From positions 157,001-221,000 of the forward strand of contig NZ_OY781464.1 in the NCBI RefSeq assembly GCF_963676735.1: a DNA stretch of 64,000 bases, written 5' to 3'. The notes beneath the pieces are model-generated. The model had not been told where the DNA came from and did not search any database. It was given only the letters and a program-made list of their open reading frames with translations. Within the stretch, counting starts at the first letter, position 1. The number at the start of each line of letters is the position of its first letter. This DNA comes from an uncultured Draconibacterium sp. (GTDB lineage: Bacteria; Bacteroidota; Bacteroidia; Bacteroidales; Prolixibacteraceae). Shown one piece after another: positions 45,662 through 54,587 of this stretch. The position numbers were made by a program, and so were the translations under genes.

Positions 45662-47359
45662 TTAAACCGAACTAATATCAAAATGTGTTTGCAATGTATC
45701 ACTAGCTTCTTGAGATAATTCTGGAACATTAATAATCAAATTTTCTTTTGCTCTACTACATGCAACATAATTAACTCGATGCTCTTCAAGATTATTCAAT
45801 TCTGGATTCAAAAGAAAAGCTAAGTCACGCTCTTCATTATATCTGTTTCCAAACTTACCTTTTACTATAACTAAGACATTATTAAACTCATCACCTTTCG
45901 CTTTATGGATTGTACGATGCAAACTTTCATCCTTTAATAATCTAATTGTCAATGCTAAATCTTTGTAAGTCGTTGTTTTGTAGAAGTTTTCCACTCTTGT
46001 CATTTCTGTTGTTTTGCTCTCTCTTATCTTTGGTAAACTAACAATAGTGCTAGATTGTAGGCGTTCATATAATTGCCAAAGATTCTCATTGCTGATTTCA
46101 GCATATTGATTTAAGTAAGATTTGATAAATATCAACGCTGATTTATGCCCTTTAAATAAATCTTGATTTCGAAAATGACGACTTAACTCTTTAATTGCAT
46201 CGTTAAAAAGATTCTGCTTTGCGAATTCAACAGACTTTATAACAGAGATTATTACTTTTTTCCTGTCTCTATTTGAGTCTATACTAAACAACTCTTCTAT
46301 TATATTATTCGCCGCACTTTCTACTGGAACTCTTTTCCTCATAGCGTTTGCAGTTGGTACCATGTAGGACAAAGACACTACATTCTTCTCACCCCATAGT
46401 CTTTCGCATTCTTCTAATGCTGCAATACTATCACCTACTATGATTCTGGGTAAATCACCCGCTTTTCCTTCTGGACTTGTCTGAGTTATTGAACTTCTAA
46501 TTGAATTTAGTACAGCTATTATTTGAAGTGTGCTTCTGTGATTGTCAGGAATTACAAATTCATTAATGTTTGGCAAAGTGAAGTCAATAAACTGTTGCAT
46601 ACTTGCTCCTTGGAAACTATAAATTGATTGTGCTTCATCACCGATAACACCAACAATAGTTTCTTCATTAGCTATTAGTTTTAATATTTCTGATTGAATT
46701 GGGCTAGTATCTTGAAATTCATCAATGAAAAAGTAAGGAAATTTGGCTCGTAAAATCCTCAAGACACTCGAATCTAAGTTTATTATCTCCCAAGCAAAGG
46801 CAAGAATGTCATCATAGTGCATTATTCCTTTTTCCCAGAATGCTGTTTTATAACTGAGTAAACTATTATGATATTGTTGAACATTCCTGTTTCTGTTAGG
46901 TAACCTCAGGATACACATTTCGCCATTGATTTCCCAGAATACTTTTTTCATTTCTGATTCTTGAACATTGAAACGATTAGGCAAGTTGGTATTTCTGAAA
47001 AATCCATTAGAGAAAATATGTTCTAATGGGCTATCGAACTTTGAAGGATTCAGACCATATTTATCACTAATCAAAAAAAGATATGGTTTCACTACATGCA
47101 CAAAAAGAAAGCTATGAATTGTACTTATCTCAATATTATCTTTTTCATCTTCTACTCGGTCAACCAAAGTATCAACACCAACATTGGTATAAGTTATACA
47201 AGCAATTTTCCTATTTACTCCAAGTCGCTCTGAATTTATTAAAACATTTCTAATATGATTAACTAGAAAAGTAGTCTTTCCTGCTCCTGGACCAGCGACC
47301 ACTTTAAAGTGTTGCTCAATGTCTATTTGATTGTTTGCTGATATTACTTGCATAGCCAT
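45662..47359 (-). CDS. gajB: GajB-like UvrD/PcrA-family helicase
   Basis: A 565-residue superfamily 1A helicase, the expected partner of GajA in Gabija anti-phage systems. Motif I is GPGAGKTTFLVNHI near residue 22, motif II is FIDEFQDTSP, motif III is GDEAQSIYSFQGA, motif IV/V is TIHKAKGDEF, and motif VI is YVACSRAKENL. It overlaps the end of the gajA frame by 16 bases, so translation is coupled. Gabija is the best reading because of the OLD-TOPRIM neighbour; other OLD-UvrD pairs exist. All helicase motifs look intact although the partner gene is interrupted. Confidence 0.85.
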   Translation of the reverse strand: MAMQVISANNQIDIEQHFKVVAGPGAGKTTFLVNHIRNVLINSERLGVNRKIACITYTNVGVDTLVDRVEDEKDNIEISTIHSFLFVHVVKPYLFLISDKYGLNPSKFDSPLEHIFSNGFFRNTNLPNRFNVQESEMKKVFWEINGEMCILRLPNRNRNVQQYHNSLLSYKTAFWEKGIMHYDDILAFAWEIINLDSSVLRILRAKFPYFFIDEFQDTSPIQSEILKLIANEETIVGVIGDEAQSIYSFQGASMQQFIDFTLPNINEFVIPDNHRSTLQIIAVLNSIRSSITQTSPEGKAGDLPRIIVGDSIAALEECERLWGEKNVVSLSYMVPTANAMRKRVPVESAANNIIEELFSIDSNRDRKKVIISVIKSVEFAKQNLFNDAIKELSRHFRNQDLFKGHKSALIFIKSYLNQYAEISNENLWQLYERLQSSTIVSLPKIRESKTTEMTRVENFYKTTTYKDLALTIRLLKDESLHRTIHKAKGDEFNNVLVIVKGKFGNRYNEERDLAFLLNPELNNLEEHRVNYVACSRAKENLIINVPELSQEASDTLQTHFDISSV

Positions 47360-47844
47360 TCAATTGCATTTGATATATAAGCTGGAACTTGAAACTCACA
47401 TTCGTTATTAGGTAAATTTTTCTCTAAAACATGTGCCAAGTCATATGCATTTTCGCCTTTGGATAATGAATTTAAATATCTTGCAGCAATGAGATGCTTT
47501 TTTAATTCTTCATCATCTATGCCAGATTTTTGAATAGATGCTATTATACGTTTGTTTTCGTTACCTCTTGTACTATGAATCTCAATCATTTCATTTAGGT
47601 TTTTACCTTCTTTATATGCTTTAATAAGATTCTTTATTTCCTCATTATTTGCAATTGCTGATACTACATGAATATCTAATTTGGGGTTTTCAAAAGCAAT
47701 TGCATATTCAAATGTTTTACCTACTCCTTTATCTTGTGAAAAACATTGAATATTTGGGTGTTTACCTTCTGAATAGTCGTCCACTATTTTGTTTGAACAT
47801 TCATTAAACGCTACTAATTCGTCACTATTCTCAAATGGATAGCA
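47344..47844 (-). pseudogene. gajA: C-terminal part of GajA, downstream of an in-frame TAG
   Basis: The frame continues without shift after the TAG at 47845-47847: about 166 residues starting CYPFENSDELVAF and ending IEWLCK. The segment DKGVGKTFEYAIA resembles the region after TOPRIM in OLD-family nucleases, so it belongs to the same ancestral protein. A GTG at 47784 could start a separate 146-residue product, but no family of stand-alone proteins is known to me. The coding frame has not decayed: there are no further stops, and the overlap with gajB is kept. Confidence 0.75.
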
Positions 47845-49419
47845 CTACTCATTTACAATATCTTCATCAACAGTATATGTTGGGTCTAAATCAGTGATAC
47901 AAGCAACTTTCTTATTTATTGCATAAGGCTTAGTTGAATCAAACAGTTTTAGAAAGTGATTAAAGTATCTTCCTCCAATATTAATTACTGATACATGCTC
48001 AGACTCTAAACTTTCTCCATTATATTCTGCAAAAACTGGAAGTAAAAGCTGTTCCGTTATACCTTCTACAAAAACTACACTTTTTGAAAAAAGCATGTCG
48101 GATTTCGTTGCATCTAGAAATCGTTGTACATATGCTTTTGAATCTTGTTCGTCATCTCCGAAAACTCGACCTAAATAAGCAATATTCAATTGCCCATTAT
48201 CAAGTCGATGCAAGCATATAATATTGTCAAGTTCAACTGCCGAAGTAATGCTTGGGGAGTGAGATGTAATGAATACCTGTTTTGTTTTATTTTTATTGTT
48301 CTCTTTTAAGAATTTCAGAAATTTATATTGCATTGCTGGGTGCAAATGAGCTTCAGGTTCTTCTATTGCCAAAATTGGAAATGATTTGGCATTACTGCCT
48401 AGATAATCTCCAGATGCATCCTTCTGCATTTTTGCTAATAACAGGGAAATAAATATTAGATTATTATACCCTAGCCCATTATGAGTTGCAGGAATTGTAA
48501 TACCTGTTTCATGTTTTACGATTAGTTTAAGTGCTGAATACATCTCTGTGTCTAAAATATGTCCATCAAAATCAGGCTCAGCATTTTGAAAGGAAGCTCC
48601 TGTTTCCGTTGCATATTCTAACATTTCCTTCTTACCGAGTTCCATTCTTTCTTGAAGCTGAGTAATAAGATTTTTAGCATCTTTTGAGAAAGCTTTTCTT
48701 TTGACTGAAATTTGTTGTCTTTGGGTGTTCTTGTCTAATTCGGTATCATTTTTAATTTCATAATCAATGAAGAAATCTATTACCTCTCTAAGCAGTGTGT
48801 TTTTACCTGAAAACAAATCTCTTTCGACATCTCTAATTGCATCCAAAAACTGGAAATCCACCTTCTTAATTGTTTCATTATCAACTACATTTTTATAATC
48901 TGGATTACCACAATAGATTTTACTTGTATATTTTTTAAGAAATTGGTGCTTTATTGTAAGCCAATAATCTTCAACATCCTCTGAATTGACTAATCCAAGC
49001 TCCTTTTTATAATCTTCATGTTCCCTTTGTGGTAAATAGTGTACATAAGTTAGTTGGGCTGAATATGGAGAATCTAGTTTGGTTAACCAGGTTGATGCTG
49101 TTACTAAATCATCCGAGAACTCATCTTCATTGTTGGATTCTGTGAATGTTACTTTTATTATGACTTTAGGTGGTTCTTCCAAAAGACTCGCAATGGTAGT
49201 ATTTTTATTAAAATCATCAATATCAAGTTTCTTACTTCCACCATAATTTACAACTAAATCCAGAGCCTTTAAAAGATTCGATTTTCCAGAATTATTATGT
49301 CCGATTACAATATTAATTCCATCTTGAAATTCTATGGTACAGCCACTTTTTGTTCCATCACCATTATCAGTGCTTTGGAAATTTCTAAAATCTTGTATTT
49401 CAATTTTTGATATGTACAT
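47845..49419 (-). CDS. gajA: GajA-like OLD-family ATPase/TOPRIM nuclease, cut by an in-frame TAG
   Basis: ABC-type ATPase fused to a TOPRIM nuclease, as in Gabija GajA. Walker A is GHNNSGKSNLL (about residue 36). Walker B is LAIEEPEAHLHP, and a His switch lies in ITSHSPSI. TOPRIM motifs are VVFVEGITEQLLLP (Glu) and VACITDLDPT (Asp-x-Asp). Translation stops after 524 residues at TAG (47845-47847). The same frame then stays open for about 166 residues to 47344, for a total of about 691. So this is either a nonsense mutant, a read-through case, or a sequencing error. It begins 20 bases after repeat B4. Confidence 0.82.
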   Translation of the reverse strand: MYISKIEIQDFRNFQSTDNGDGTKSGCTIEFQDGINIVIGHNNSGKSNLLKALDLVVNYGGSKKLDIDDFNKNTTIASLLEEPPKVIIKVTFTESNNEDEFSDDLVTASTWLTKLDSPYSAQLTYVHYLPQREHEDYKKELGLVNSEDVEDYWLTIKHQFLKKYTSKIYCGNPDYKNVVDNETIKKVDFQFLDAIRDVERDLFSGKNTLLREVIDFFIDYEIKNDTELDKNTQRQQISVKRKAFSKDAKNLITQLQERMELGKKEMLEYATETGASFQNAEPDFDGHILDTEMYSALKLIVKHETGITIPATHNGLGYNNLIFISLLLAKMQKDASGDYLGSNAKSFPILAIEEPEAHLHPAMQYKFLKFLKENNKNKTKQVFITSHSPSITSAVELDNIICLHRLDNGQLNIAYLGRVFGDDEQDSKAYVQRFLDATKSDMLFSKSVVFVEGITEQLLLPVFAEYNGESLESEHVSVINIGGRYFNHFLKLFDSTKPYAINKKVACITDLDPTYTVDEDIVNE

Positions 49420-49439
49420 AATATTGCAATTATTCGTTT

Positions 49440-49525
49440 GTGCGTCGGCAAAAATTTGGCTCTTTTACAAGCTGAAGATTCAGCCTGTGTGTTGGAGCTT
49501 GTAAATGTGCCAAATGTGCGTTGGC
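49440..49525 (-). repeat. Structured repeat B4
   Basis: TTTGGC-TCT-TTTACAAGC pairs with GCTTGTAAA-TGT-GCCAAA. The ends GTGCGTCGGC and GTGCGTTGGC are direct repeats. It lies 20 bases before the gajA start; with B3 it brackets the Gabija pair. Confidence 0.75.
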
Positions 49526-49543
49526 TGTGTCGCTCTTTGCATG

Positions 49544-49678
49544 AAACCTAACGTTAAGTGTATGATTTCGTAAGGGATTGCGGACTACAATCCTGTCAAG
49601 TTACCACCGAAAATTGATGCGGGTGATACCACTCGAAAACCTCTGAAACCCTTATGAATTATACACATTGTTGTGGTG
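49544..49678 (-). repeat. attC-like inverted repeat A5
   Basis: 135 bp. Low end AAACCTAAC matches the A4 high end; high end GTTGTGGTG matches the A6 low end. Arms GTGTATGATTTCGTAAGGG and CCCTTATGAATTATACAC pair. On the minus strand the low end reads GTTAGGT, which fits the classical GTTRRRY core. Confidence 0.87.
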
Positions 49679-49681
49679 TCG

Positions 49682-50251
49682 TTATTTTTTCTTTCCAATC
49701 AATATTAATGAATCACCGTCTTCGAACTCATTATATTCATCAAGAATTAAAAGCTCGAAATAGTCCTCAAACAAAATTCTTAAGGTTTCATCTGTCTGGT
49801 AGTTAACAAGTAATCCTTTGAAAACTTCATCTCCCTTTCCCTTCCAGAATGAATGGCAAATTATTCCATCTGGATTCAATATATCAACTTGTCTATGAAT
49901 TGATTTCTCTAATTCTTCGTTGGTTAAATGCTGTAGGACTTTGTTTGAGTAAATTCCATCAAATTTTTTCTCTGTTTTTAGTGTTATTGCATCTAAATTT
50001 AAAAAATCGTCATCTATGTTATTGTTTATTAATCTATTCAAGAATTCGGCTGAATAGTCTGACCCCACAACTTTATAATCTTTCTTCAATATTTGAAAAT
50101 CAGTTCCAGGTCCAGAACCAATTTCAAGCAACAAAGAATTTGGGGGCAAGAAATCTTTTAATTTTTTAATCAATTGTTCACCATTAACATCTTTAGCTAA
50201 TTTGATATATTCTTCAACAGATTCTTTTGTCTTGTAGTACTTATCATTCAT
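49682..50251 (-). CDS. Class I SAM-dependent methyltransferase
   Basis: A 189-residue methyltransferase of unknown substrate. The SAM site is LLEIGSGPGTDFQIL (about residue 41), followed by VVGSDYSAEFL and the strand FDGIYSNKVLQHL, as in small-molecule methyltransferases. A C-terminal basic GKKK tail ends three bases from repeat A5. It shares a cassette with the DUF5655 gene upstream. The final codons and stop lie in a 22-base sequence repeated at the end of that upstream gene. Confidence 0.8.
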   Translation of the reverse strand: MNDKYYKTKESVEEYIKLAKDVNGEQLIKKLKDFLPPNSLLLEIGSGPGTDFQILKKDYKVVGSDYSAEFLNRLINNNIDDDFLNLDAITLKTEKKFDGIYSNKVLQHLTNEELEKSIHRQVDILNPDGIICHSFWKGKGDEVFKGLLVNYQTDETLRILFEDYFELLILDEYNEFEDGDSLILIGKKK

Positions 50252-50265
50252 GTCTATAAAACCTT

Positions 50266-50287
50266 TGTTGTGGTGTCGTTATTTTTT
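50266..50287 (-). repeat. Orphan repeat end (GTTGTGGTG core) in a 22-bp direct repeat
   Basis: The 22 bases at 50266-50287 are identical to 49669-49690 and contain the GTTGTGGTG core (50267-50275) that complements the A6 low end. No repeat body is attached here. The two copies flank a 597-bp unit holding the methyltransferase gene, and both include the TAA stop codons of the two genes. Confidence 0.75.
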
Positions 50288-51193
50288 ATTCCTTTTATAT
50301 GACTGTTTTATCAATGACATAATATATTCAATATTTTCATCATCTCTAATTTGTAATTCGTAATCTCCGTTCCCCCAATGTCCAATATTTGCAACATCCC
50401 TCGCTAATTCCTTGGGGTCGTCAAGTTCACCTTTAAACATATTTATCCACATTTTCAAAGCTTTTTTCTGAACGTGTATGTCTGCAATATTTGAACCGCT
50501 TACAAATGCTATATACTTTTTTGTCGGTTTTAATTCAATTCCGTCAAGATTTGTTATTGCATTTTTTATGGTCTCATACAATTCCAAAATCTCAGGTGAT
50601 GCAACTTCTAGGTGTTCTTTCTCCGTATAAACCTTAATCTCCTTATTTACAGTCTCTACAATATCATCATCACGGGAAATTGTCTTAACGCTTTCTTGTG
50701 CTCCACTTGTTTGGATTTGGCTATAATTTACATTTTCATTGTCGTAACGTTTTATTTCCCATAATTCAATCGGTAAATCTTTGAAATTAATTGCTTCTCT
50801 TTGATAAGTTGTAAATGAAGGTGAAACAAAAATCACTTTGGATTGAGACCAATCAACGTCATTCCTTTTTAAAACTGATTGTCCACATTCGTTATATTCC
50901 AAAATGAAATCCGCTTTATTATTCAGCATAAGTGACAAATAGGCATATCCTTGGTCAATTACACTAAAATTCTTATCCCGTTTGTACTCAATTATCACAA
51001 AAGCAGATGCGTCGTGGTCAAAAGCTAAAGTGTCTATTCGGAAATTATTCAAGGAGAATTCTGATTTTACAAAGTCAAGTCCGAATATGAGTTTTAAATT
51101 CTTTTCGGTCAATGTTTGTATTTCCTTTTCTAATTTAAACGGATTTTCCTTAATCAATTCGAGTTTTCCGTCTTTGTTTTTATAATTTGCCAT
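50279..51193 (-). CDS. PD-(D/E)XK-like nuclease-fold protein with C-terminal DUF5655
   Basis: A 304-residue protein. The N-terminal half has a restriction-endonuclease-like core: FRIDTLAFD (Asp near residue 54) and FVIIEYKRDKNFSVIDQGYAYL (Glu-x-Lys near 70), followed by VIFVSPSFT. The C-terminal ~110 residues (LYETIKNAI, ELKPTKKYIAFVSG) match DUF5655 as I remember it. It may be a nuclease in defence or DNA processing, inferred from the fold and the defence-rich setting. Confidence 0.72.
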   Translation of the reverse strand: MANYKNKDGKLELIKENPFKLEKEIQTLTEKNLKLIFGLDFVKSEFSLNNFRIDTLAFDHDASAFVIIEYKRDKNFSVIDQGYAYLSLMLNNKADFILEYNECGQSVLKRNDVDWSQSKVIFVSPSFTTYQREAINFKDLPIELWEIKRYDNENVNYSQIQTSGAQESVKTISRDDDIVETVNKEIKVYTEKEHLEVASPEILELYETIKNAITNLDGIELKPTKKYIAFVSGSNIADIHVQKKALKMWINMFKGELDDPKELARDVANIGHWGNGDYELQIRDDENIEYIMSLIKQSYKRNKK

Positions 51194-51222
51194 ATCTATC
51201 TGATTCTGCGTCCTTTATAATG

Positions 51223-51357
51223 CACCACAACGGCTCGAATATGCGTAGTGCGGGATTACAAGGCACTTCACTATCAAACCGCTATGCTGTTTATTAAATG
51301 CTTTAAAGTTCAAATTTACCAAATCGCCCCGCATTACGTATATTTATTGTTGTATGC
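51223..51357 (-). repeat. attC-like inverted repeat A6
   Basis: 135 bp. Low end CACCACAAC matches the A5 high end and the orphan core at 50267; high end GTTGTATGC matches the A7 low end. Arms AATATGCGTAGTGCGGG and CCCGCATTACGTATATT pair. The apical CTATCAAACCGCTATG block is shared. Confidence 0.87.
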
Positions 51358-51405
51358 TGGTGTTTGTTGATATCAGGGTGATATACAAATCATTGTCATT
51401 TATTT

Positions 51406-52497
51406 TTATGGGTTTTTTACATTTGGTTCTATGCACCAATCTGCACGTTCCATAAATTCTTTCTGAAAGTCTTTTCGCCATCTAGAAATACTTGAACCAC
51501 CAAGGCTGTCAATATAATGGTTAGTATTTTCCCTACGTACATATTGTCCACCCCAACTTGGTTGAGTAGGGTTTTCAGCATTATTGATACCTCTATTTGC
51601 ACTAATTAAATACAAGAATGCTGGTGAATCACCTTCACAAACACCAGTACACCCCATTCCTTCATGTGGATAAATATCACAAAGTGCCCCATGGTTTGAC
51701 CGAATATTTTTATTAATCCATGCTAAGTCTGAAATTGGGTCGTTACCTCCGAACATGCCCTGATAGGTTTTTCTTGACTCGATTATAAACAAATCAGGAA
51801 AATGTTCCATTAACCACCCATGTGTTGCATCTTGGTAAGCGATAAGAAAAATGCGAAGTCTACTTATAAAAATTTTGAGTTCTTCTTCACTGCGTGTGTT
51901 CTTTACATCCCATATGGCTTGAGCAACTTCTCGTGGGCCACCCCATACGCCAATCCATAAAGGTCTAGGGTCTGGTTTATCAGCAGCTGCAATAATTGCA
52001 TTTGATGCCTCACTATCCAATCCTTCGCCAATTATGTCTGTGTAAGGTTGTTTATTGTATCCCCATTTTACATTAAGTCCATGATTGTTAGCCTTGCCCT
52101 CATATGTAACTGAACGTAAGTAGTCAGGTGTAGGGTATCCAGTATCATACGTTTTTAAATTCTCATACACCTTTTCGTATTGGTCTATAACTGATAAAAT
52201 ATTTTTCTTCTCAGCTGTCATAGCAAAAGTTCCTGCGGTAGCGACCAACCCTTCAATATCAAACTCATTAGCATATAAAAGAAAACGTACCATTGATTGC
52301 ATGTCATCGGGGTCACTCTTGCGATTAGCTGGCACATTATCACCTCCCTTAACTACTCCGATTGGAGGAAAGTCAGTTGTCATTATTACTCTAAATTTTT
52401 GAAAATCCTTTGGGCTTTCATCAAATTTATCTTGTGCAATACTTCCCAATGTTATAGTAAGGGTTGTCAATAATAAAAATAATCTTCTTGTTTTCAT
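51406..52497 (-). CDS. Secreted DUF1593 (nucleoside hydrolase-like) protein
   Basis: A 363-residue exported protein with signal peptide (1 to about 22, ending SIAQ). The DUF1593 N-terminal domain resembles inosine-uridine hydrolases: RVIMTTDFPP, KSDPDDMQSMVRFLLYANEFD and IGVWGGPREVAQAIW. The Asp-rich loop could bind calcium. The usual C-terminal beta domain of longer family members is absent. It probably cleaves a glycoside or nucleoside outside the cytoplasm. A carbohydrate function is unusual among the defence genes of this array. It is the only gene of its cassette. Confidence 0.82.
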   Translation of the reverse strand: MKTRRLFLLLTTLTITLGSIAQDKFDESPKDFQKFRVIMTTDFPPIGVVKGGDNVPANRKSDPDDMQSMVRFLLYANEFDIEGLVATAGTFAMTAEKKNILSVIDQYEKVYENLKTYDTGYPTPDYLRSVTYEGKANNHGLNVKWGYNKQPYTDIIGEGLDSEASNAIIAAADKPDPRPLWIGVWGGPREVAQAIWDVKNTRSEEELKIFISRLRIFLIAYQDATHGWLMEHFPDLFIIESRKTYQGMFGGNDPISDLAWINKNIRSNHGALCDIYPHEGMGCTGVCEGDSPAFLYLISANRGINNAENPTQPSWGGQYVRRENTNHYIDSLGGSSISRWRKDFQKEFMERADWCIEPNVKNP

Positions 52498-52529
52498 GTG
52501 GTATTTATGTTACTCGGTTTGTCACACTT

Positions 52530-52664
52530 GCATACAACGTTGAGTATAAGAATAGTAGCCGACTGCGTGGCACTTTCCTGTCAAGTTATAAGAAAGTTGA
52601 AGCGGGCTACAACCCTTGAATTTACTACTATCTCGGCTATTATTTTTATACATTGTTAGCTGTA
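52530..52664 (-). repeat. attC-like inverted repeat A7
   Basis: 135 bp. Low end GCATACAAC matches the A6 high end; high end GTTAGCTGTA matches the A8 low end over ten bases. Arms GTATAAGAATAGTAGCCGA and TCGGCTATTATTTTTATAC pair. Confidence 0.87.
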
Positions 52665-52668
52665 GTGG

Positions 52669-54420
52669 TTATTCCTTCATAAATTTAATTATTTCATCGG
52701 TTAAAAATGCTGGATACTCATTATATACCTCAGTCATAGTCTTGCCACTTAAACATTCATAAACAGATGTCGAACCTTTATCTGTGATACTTAGTACTCC
52801 TTCAAGATTTGGCTTGTTATGATGTATATTATCTATTCCTGCCTCTGATGCAATATTAAAGTTTTTGGTGTACTGAGCTTTTTCCTTTGGCTCAAGGTCA
52901 TTGTATTTTGAGGCTTGATTTTCTTTAGGAATAGTTATATCACAATCCTCGATAATATCAAAGTCGTGAACAACAAAATACTCAACTTCAAATAATTTAC
53001 ACAGCTGAATTATTGATTTTAAGGTATCCTTACCCCAAGCAGCTACAATTGATATATTATTGTATTCAAGGTTAATCTCAGATGAAAAAACTGTGCGATA
53101 TCCAAGAACATCATGAGGTCCTTCAACTATCATTACCTTTTTTGCAAATATGATATTACCTAAATTAGGTTCTAGTGTCTTCATATAAAGCGCAAAGTCA
53201 TCGATATTTTTCACCTTATATTCTTCTAGAGTATCAGGAATATAGATACTTGCGGTTGGATGATGAATAATCTCTGTTTTTGTTATTTCTGGAGTCTTAA
53301 GCTTTATAATTGATTGTGGTTCAAATAGGTTTACAAACTTCTTTGAATGTGTAGTATATATGACTTGATTATTTTCTGCTAATTTTTCTAAAAGTTTGTA
53401 GAAATAATCTTGATAGTTTTCGTGAAGAAACGTTTCAGGTTCTTCAATAATAAAGATATTTCCTCCTTTTTCACTTTCTATAATGGCTTTTATCAGAGAT
53501 ATTACAAATAAAAAGATAAAACCATTACCATATCTAGTAATAGGTAGCTTGGGCTTATTATCAGCTTCTTTAATGTAAAATTCAAGGTTTTTATAAAAGC
53601 TATCAATTGAAGGAAAACCAAACCCCAAATCAAAATCATCGTTATCAATTTCAAGTTCTTTTTTAATTGAATCCTTAATTTGATTTGTCAAAGCCTCAAG
53701 TTTCGGTGTTGGAATTACTTGCTTCTCAATATAGTTTAACATTCTTTCGAAAACATCTACATTAGGTTGCCCTACATGATGTTCGAGTATTCCTTCTTTT
53801 TTATCAATGGTAGTTTCTTTAGATTCAAATTCTTTGCGTATTTCCAATAAAACTTTACCCAAGAGGGAGTTTCTATTAGCTTTTAAATGATTATGAATTA
53901 ACGTAGGTTCAATAAAATACAGAGGTACTTTATCTTTCCACTTATAAGCAGTTTGAGCTCCTTGTTTCAACTGTTTATTAAGAATTTCTGTTTGTTCTTG
54001 AGTGAACTTAGCATCTTTTCCTCTTTTTAGTGCCATTGGAGTGAAAATCTGACCATCTGTCCCATCTTTACAATAATGTTGCGTATCAATTACTCCATCA
54101 GTCATTGATATGACTAGGTTAAATTTTTCAATATCTCGAAACTTATTATACATAGTCGGGCATAAAAGAGGAGGGGTAATTGAGATATCAATTTCTATAT
54201 CATTACCTGTTTCGTGATTATGAAAATCATTTTTGTCAAATGATGTAAAACTTGTTGATTTATTATTAAGCCCAAATAGAATAGCATTTATCAAGTTTGA
54301 TTTGCCAGAATTATTGTGACCAACAATAGAGAATGGTTTCTTAATGTCAGGAAAGGTTAATTCCACTCCTGTGTTATCAAACGACCTAAAGTTTTTAATG
54401 CTGATTTTATCTATTCTCAT
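52669..54420 (-). CDS. OLD-family ATP-dependent nuclease (stand-alone AAA/TOPRIM)
   Basis: A 583-residue protein with an ABC-type ATPase (IKNFRSFDNTGVEL; Walker A GHNNSGKSNLI near residue 40; EEPETFLHENYQDYF Walker B; TTHSKKFV His switch). A TOPRIM domain follows (KVMIVEGPHDVLG, then VVHDFDIIED). No helicase lies next to it, so it fits class 1 OLD nucleases like P2 Old rather than Gabija. A phage-exclusion or DNA-repair role is likely. It ends five bases from repeat A7 and is the only gene of its cassette. Confidence 0.85.
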   Translation of the reverse strand: MRIDKISIKNFRSFDNTGVELTFPDIKKPFSIVGHNNSGKSNLINAILFGLNNKSTSFTSFDKNDFHNHETGNDIEIDISITPPLLCPTMYNKFRDIEKFNLVISMTDGVIDTQHYCKDGTDGQIFTPMALKRGKDAKFTQEQTEILNKQLKQGAQTAYKWKDKVPLYFIEPTLIHNHLKANRNSLLGKVLLEIRKEFESKETTIDKKEGILEHHVGQPNVDVFERMLNYIEKQVIPTPKLEALTNQIKDSIKKELEIDNDDFDLGFGFPSIDSFYKNLEFYIKEADNKPKLPITRYGNGFIFLFVISLIKAIIESEKGGNIFIIEEPETFLHENYQDYFYKLLEKLAENNQVIYTTHSKKFVNLFEPQSIIKLKTPEITKTEIIHHPTASIYIPDTLEEYKVKNIDDFALYMKTLEPNLGNIIFAKKVMIVEGPHDVLGYRTVFSSEINLEYNNISIVAAWGKDTLKSIIQLCKLFEVEYFVVHDFDIIEDCDITIPKENQASKYNDLEPKEKAQYTKNFNIASEAGIDNIHHNKPNLEGVLSITDKGSTSVYECLSGKTMTEVYNEYPAFLTDEIIKFMKE

Positions 54421-54451
54421 AATATATGGGTTTGTACGGGTCTTATTCCAT

Positions 54452-54587
54452 TACAGCTAACGGTGGTGGTAAGTTTTGTTGCCGATTACGGGCGATTTCA
54501 TTGTCAAGTTGCTGCAACCTTTATGCGAGCTACTGACGTTGAATTAACCACTGCACCGGCAATTAAATTTAACACGTGTTAGCGTTT
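54452..54587 (-). repeat. attC-like inverted repeat A8
   Basis: 136 bp. Low end TACAGCTAAC matches the A7 high end; high end GTTAGCGTT matches the A9 low end. Arms GGTAAGTTTTGTTGCCGAT and CCGGCAATTAAATTTAAC pair. The stop codon of the next gene is in its high end. Confidence 0.87.
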
